Below are positions 6,761 through 9,141 of a DNA stretch of 9,141 nucleotides, one piece after another. Source of the DNA: Chloroflexota bacterium (GTDB taxonomy: Bacteria > Chloroflexota > Limnocylindria > P2-11E); contig VBEU01000015.1 in NCBI GenBank assembly GCA_005883775.1, positions 1-9,141 of the forward strand, written 5' to 3'. The notes beneath the pieces were generated by a model, which was not told the DNA's origin, searched no databases, and worked only from the letters and a program-made list of their open reading frames with translations. The number at the start of each line of letters is the position of its first letter. Position 1 is the first letter of the stretch. The position numbers were made by a program, and so were the translations under genes.

Positions 6761-6766
6761 TACAGT
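6761..6766 (+). promoter_or_regulatory. TANNNT -10 box for the DUF3048 lipoprotein gene
   Basis: TACAGT ends eight bases before the ATG at 6775, placing the expected transcript start within about two bases of the start codon. No Shine-Dalgarno is visible upstream of the ATG (the context is GTCGAAACAG). This fits a leaderless or near-leaderless transcript. No clear -35 element is seen. Confidence 0.45.
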
Positions 6767-6774
6767 CGAAACAG

Positions 6775-7893
6775 ATGAGGAAGGGCGCACCGCACGCACG
6801 CTTGTTCGCCCTCATCGCGGTCGTCCTGTTCCTCCTCGCCGCGTGCACCTCTCCCGCGGCAACTCCGGGTGCTTCGACGCAGCCGCAGACCGCCGCTGCC
6901 GTCCCCACCGTCGAGGCCACCCTCGCGCCGGATGCCCCATGCAGGGACTGCTGGCCGCTCAATGGCAAGCCCCTCAAGCTCGGTGCGGTCGATAAGCGAG
7001 CGCTCCTCGTCAAGATCGACAACGTTCCTCTTGCCCGTCCGCATTACGGGATCACCCAGGCCGACATGGTGTTCGAAATACTTGTCGAGGGCCTCGCCAC
7101 CCGGCTTGCGGCGGTCTTCCACTCGCAGGATCCGCAGACGATCGGCAATATCCGCAGTGCGCGGCTCGCCGACCGATCGCTCACGCCGATGGTCCGCGGT
7201 GCGCTCGTGTACTCGGGCACCTCCGCCTATGAGATGCCGCTCATCCAGGGCGATGCCGCGAACGGCAACTACGTCGACCTCTCGGCGGATTACACGAGCG
7301 GCTACTACCGCGTGACCTTCCGGCCGGGCCCGTACAACATGTTCACGAGCGCCGCCGCCATGCGGCAGGCGATCGCGGCACACGGCGCCGACACACCGCA
7401 GCAGATCCCGTCGTGGGGATTCCTCGCGGCAACGGATCACGCGCCGACCATCGCTGGGATGGCCGGTGGAGTCGCCGCGACGGAGCTCACGATCCCGTAT
7501 CGCGACGACATCTCGCTCGTGAAATACCAGTACGACCCGCAGACCCGGACATACGCCCGCTTCCAGAACAACGCCGGCAAGGCGGTGCGCGACGTCGACG
7601 CGGTCAATAACCAGCCCATCGCAGCATCCAACGTCGCGATCATCCACACCGAGATATGGGAAGTGCCGCAGATCGTCGACGCGGCCGGTTCGCACGCGCA
7701 CGACATGCGCCTGACGGGGACCGGCGCAGCGACGATCTTCCGCGATGGCCTCCGCCAGGAGGCGACGTGGAGCCGCGCGACCGACACCGACGCCTTCATC
7801 TTCAAGAACTCAGCGGGCGAGCGAATCCTCTTCGACCAGGGCCAGACATGGGTGCACGTCGTCCCTAACGACTGGGAGATCCCGAGCCAGTAA
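6775..7893 (+). CDS. DUF3048 (YerB-like) lipoprotein (372 aa)
   Basis: This is a predicted membrane-anchored extracytoplasmic lipoprotein. The N-terminus has a basic stretch, a hydrophobic core (10-21) and lipobox LAAC with Cys24 as the lipidated residue, followed by a Thr/Ala/Pro-rich linker (25-55). The DUF3048 core is recognisable by RALLVKIDN (75-83), ARPHYGITQADMVFEILVEG (87-106) and GNIRSAR (124-130). The family's C-terminal domain (about 243-368) contains YQYDPQTRTYARF, ending in GQTWVHVVPND. The B. subtilis member is YerB, a lipoprotein of undefined biochemical role. Cys56 and Cys59 form a CRDC pair just before the usual PLNGKP entry; outside the cell these could form a disulfide. ATG 6775 is chosen because it gives a complete signal peptide and sits just after a TANNNT box. 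Length is normal for the family. Its role is unknown; a cell-envelope function is inferred. Confidence 0.9.
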   Translation: MRKGAPHARLFALIAVVLFLLAACTSPAATPGASTQPQTAAAVPTVEATLAPDAPCRDCWPLNGKPLKLGAVDKRALLVKIDNVPLARPHYGITQADMVFEILVEGLATRLAAVFHSQDPQTIGNIRSARLADRSLTPMVRGALVYSGTSAYEMPLIQGDAANGNYVDLSADYTSGYYRVTFRPGPYNMFTSAAAMRQAIAAHGADTPQQIPSWGFLAATDHAPTIAGMAGGVAATELTIPYRDDISLVKYQYDPQTRTYARFQNNAGKAVRDVDAVNNQPIAASNVAIIHTEIWEVPQIVDAAGSHAHDMRLTGTGAATIFRDGLRQEATWSRATDTDAFIFKNSAGERILFDQGQTWVHVVPNDWEIPSQ

Positions 7894-7901
7894 GGTCGGC
7901 C

Positions 7902-7919
7902 TCCCCGTAGCATCGGGGA
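7902..7919. promoter_or_regulatory. Perfect inverted repeat enclosing the -10 box of the LLM oxidoreductase
   Basis: TCCCCG at 7902-7907 and CGGGGA at 7914-7919 are exact reverse complements flanking TAGCAT. The repeat ends one base before the A of the ATG at 7920. It could be an operator centred on the -10 element, or a short hairpin ending the upstream lipoprotein transcript. There is no following T-run, which weakens the terminator reading. Confidence 0.4.
7908..7913 (+). promoter_or_regulatory. TANNNT -10 box for a leaderless LLM oxidoreductase transcript
   Basis: TAGCAT ends six bases before the ATG at 7920, the spacing expected if transcription starts on the A of the start codon. A GGGGA lies immediately beside the ATG, too close for a normal Shine-Dalgarno. 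No -35 hexamer is visible. Confidence 0.5.
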
Positions 7920-8780
7920 ATGAAGCTCGGAGTCATCGTGTCGCCCGGGGCGGGATGGTCATACGCGCAGATCTGCGACCTGGCACGGGGTGCGGAGAAG
8001 TCCGGATTCGGCTCCTTCTGGGTGAGCGACCATTTCTTCGGCGGCCCTGGCGGAACGCCCGACCGAAACTGCCTCGAGGCGTGGACGCTCCTCGCCGCTC
8101 TCGCACGAGATACGACGAAGATCCGACTCGGCGTCCTCGTCGCCGCGGTGCAGTACCGCAACCCGGCGCTGCAGGCGAAGATGGCCGCGAGCGTCGATCA
8201 CATTTCGGGTGGACGGCTCGAGTTCGGAGTCGGCGCCGGCTGGAAAGAAGACGAATACCGGGCGTACGGGTATGACTTCCCATCGCCCGGCGATCGCGTG
8301 GATCAGCTCCGGGAGGGCCTCGAGATCACGCGACGGCTCTGGCAAGACGACCGCGCGACGTATCACGGAAAGCATTACCGGATCGACGACGCGGTGTGTG
8401 CGCCGAAGCCGACCCAGCGGCCGCGTCCACCGATCTGGATCGGCGGATCGGGGCCACGCGTCATGCGCCTGGCCGCGCGCTACGCCGACGGGTTCGACCT
8501 CGGCAAGCACGGCGCCGGCGGCGCCGACCTGACTCCCGAGGAGATGGCCGCTTCATTCCGCGAGCTCGAGACGATCGAGCGAACGGTAAAGCGGGAGGGA
8601 CGGCTCCGGCGGTCGCACTGGTGCGCGAGCACCCTCGAGGCTGACGGGAAGCCCCTCGTCGACAAGATCCGCGCGTATGCCGGCGTCGGGCTCGAGCAAT
8701 ACCTCTGCGCGTTTCCGAAGGAGCGCGCGGCGGAGATGGTCGAGCGTTCGCATGAGCAACTGATCCCAGCGTTCGCCTAA
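7920..8780 (+). CDS. LLM-class, probably F420-dependent, oxidoreductase (286 aa)
   Basis: This is a cytosolic TIM-barrel enzyme of the luciferase-like monooxygenase superfamily, in the branch that usually uses deazaflavin F420 for hydride transfer. It begins with strand MKLGVIVS, then AEKSGFGSFWVSDHFF (25-40), TKIRLGVLVAAVQYRNPALQAK (66-87), ASVDHISGGRLEFGVGAGW (90-108) and the EYRAYGYDFPSPGDRVDQL loop (112-130). PPIWIGGSGPRVMRLAARYADGFD (170-193) is the typical cofactor phosphate-binding region. Length is normal for the F420 branch, and the absence of a long insertion argues against alkanal monooxygenases. An FMN-dependent enzyme remains possible. It starts 26 bp after the lipoprotein stop, with its own TANNNT box, so it may be transcribed separately. 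The substrate is unknown. Confidence 0.92.
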   Translation: MKLGVIVSPGAGWSYAQICDLARGAEKSGFGSFWVSDHFFGGPGGTPDRNCLEAWTLLAALARDTTKIRLGVLVAAVQYRNPALQAKMAASVDHISGGRLEFGVGAGWKEDEYRAYGYDFPSPGDRVDQLREGLEITRRLWQDDRATYHGKHYRIDDAVCAPKPTQRPRPPIWIGGSGPRVMRLAARYADGFDLGKHGAGGADLTPEEMAASFRELETIERTVKREGRLRRSHWCASTLEADGKPLVDKIRAYAGVGLEQYLCAFPKERAAEMVERSHEQLIPAFA

Positions 8781-8799
8781 CGCCCGCGCCGTCCATCTC

Positions 8800-8805
8800 T
8801 ACACT
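8800..8805 (+). promoter_or_regulatory. TANNNT -10 box for the signal peptidase gene
   Basis: TACACT ends eight bases before the GTG at 8814, so the predicted transcript start is within about two bases of the start codon. The intervening GGTTTGGA contains only a weak GGA. This repeats the arrangement at 4834, 6775 and 7920. Confidence 0.42.
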
Positions 8806-8813
8806 GGTTTGGA

Positions 8814-9141
8814 GTGGCAGCCCCCCAGACGGTGACTCCTCCCGAGTACGCACCTGCCGGCGAACCGCCGTTCTCGTGGCGCGCCATCCTCGAGATCCTC
8901 CAGGCGCTCGCCCTCGCGGTCGTCATCTCCGTCGTCCTCAATCTCTTCGTCGTTCAGGTCACCGAAGTGCGGCAGAACTCCATGGTCCCGACGCTGCTCC
9001 AGAACGACCGCGTTCTCGTCAGCAAGCTCGACTACCGTTTTGGCGCGCCGCAGCGCGGCGACATCATCGTGTTCAACCCGCCGATCCAAGACGCCACGAT
9101 CCCGTACGTGAAGCGCGTCATCGCCGTCGGCGGGGAGACCG
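8814..9141 (+). CDS. lepB: Signal peptidase I, N-terminal part cut by the window end (109 aa visible)
   Basis: This is the membrane-bound serine protease (family S26) that removes signal peptides from exported proteins. The visible part has a Pro/Ala-rich cytosolic tail (1-22), one membrane segment (about 24-47), then EVRQNSMVPTLLQNDRVLV (51-69) with the expected nucleophile Ser56. RGDIIVF (81-87) is the next conserved box, and YVKRVIAVGGET (98-109) carries the expected general-base Lys100. The reading frame is open to the last base; the remaining domain lies outside the window. GTG 8814 is chosen because it follows a TANNNT box and gives a short N-terminal tail before the membrane segment; a later in-frame GTG at 8832 is less likely. 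It would process secretory signal peptides, but not the lipoprotein upstream, which needs signal peptidase II. Confidence 0.93.
   Translation, partial: MAAPQTVTPPEYAPAGEPPFSWRAILEILQALALAVVISVVLNLFVVQVTEVRQNSMVPTLLQNDRVLVSKLDYRFGAPQRGDIIVFNPPIQDATIPYVKRVIAVGGET

Noticed and set aside
6760..7701. 313-codon antisense open frame opposite the DUF3048 gene
   Set aside because: Composition rich in Arg, Asp and Val with no motif; the plus strand has a lipobox and the DUF3048 core, so this is a mirror frame.
1..9141. Mobile element, phage, CRISPR, toxin-antitoxin or defence island
   Set aside because: No transposase, integrase, long direct or inverted repeat, tRNA end, or known defence domain; gene density and base composition look uniform throughout.

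Overview
This is a GC-rich, densely coded chromosomal window holding eight complete protein genes and one cut by the right edge. I see no rRNA, tRNA, CRISPR array, insertion sequence or phage gene. The protein families (an F420-type luciferase-like oxidoreductase, a split-barrel flavin/F420 protein, a DUF6510-type four-cysteine protein, a DUF3048 lipoprotein), the GTG and TTG starts, and TANNNT boxes placed directly before start codons suggest a high-GC, F420-using bacterium. Chloroflexota (Limnocylindria-like lineages) or Actinobacteriota fit best. This is inference from gene content; no marker gene settles it.

Layout. Positions 35-3129 are a minus-strand cluster, probably one operon, transcribed from about 3130 leftwards: a split-barrel PPOX-family protein, an ABC ATPase with a strong Shine-Dalgarno, and a large two-module ABC-2 permease (gaps of 33 and 20 bp). 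A 23-bp divergent intergenic stretch separates it from a plus-strand three-gene redox module (3153-4791): a soluble sulfite-oxidase-fold molybdoenzyme, an FAD/NAD(P)H ferredoxin-reductase-like protein, and a small CxxC...CxxC protein. These are packed with a 2-bp gap and a 4-bp ATGA overlap. Next come a fused ABC exporter (4834-6711), a DUF3048 lipoprotein (6775-7893), an LLM-class F420 oxidoreductase (7920-8780) and the first 109 residues of signal peptidase I (8814 onward).

How the parts may work together. The molybdoenzyme, flavoprotein and four-cysteine protein look like one cytosolic electron-transfer unit, with electrons passing between NAD(P)H and a molybdopterin centre. The flavoprotein has no 2Fe-2S domain, so the small cysteine protein could be the missing carrier or a metal/assembly factor. 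This is the most promising under-described system here. The minus-strand ABC pair is probably a drug or metabolite exporter. The four genes from 4834 onward are each preceded by their own TANNNT box 6-8 bases before the start codon, which suggests separate leaderless or near-leaderless transcripts rather than one operon.
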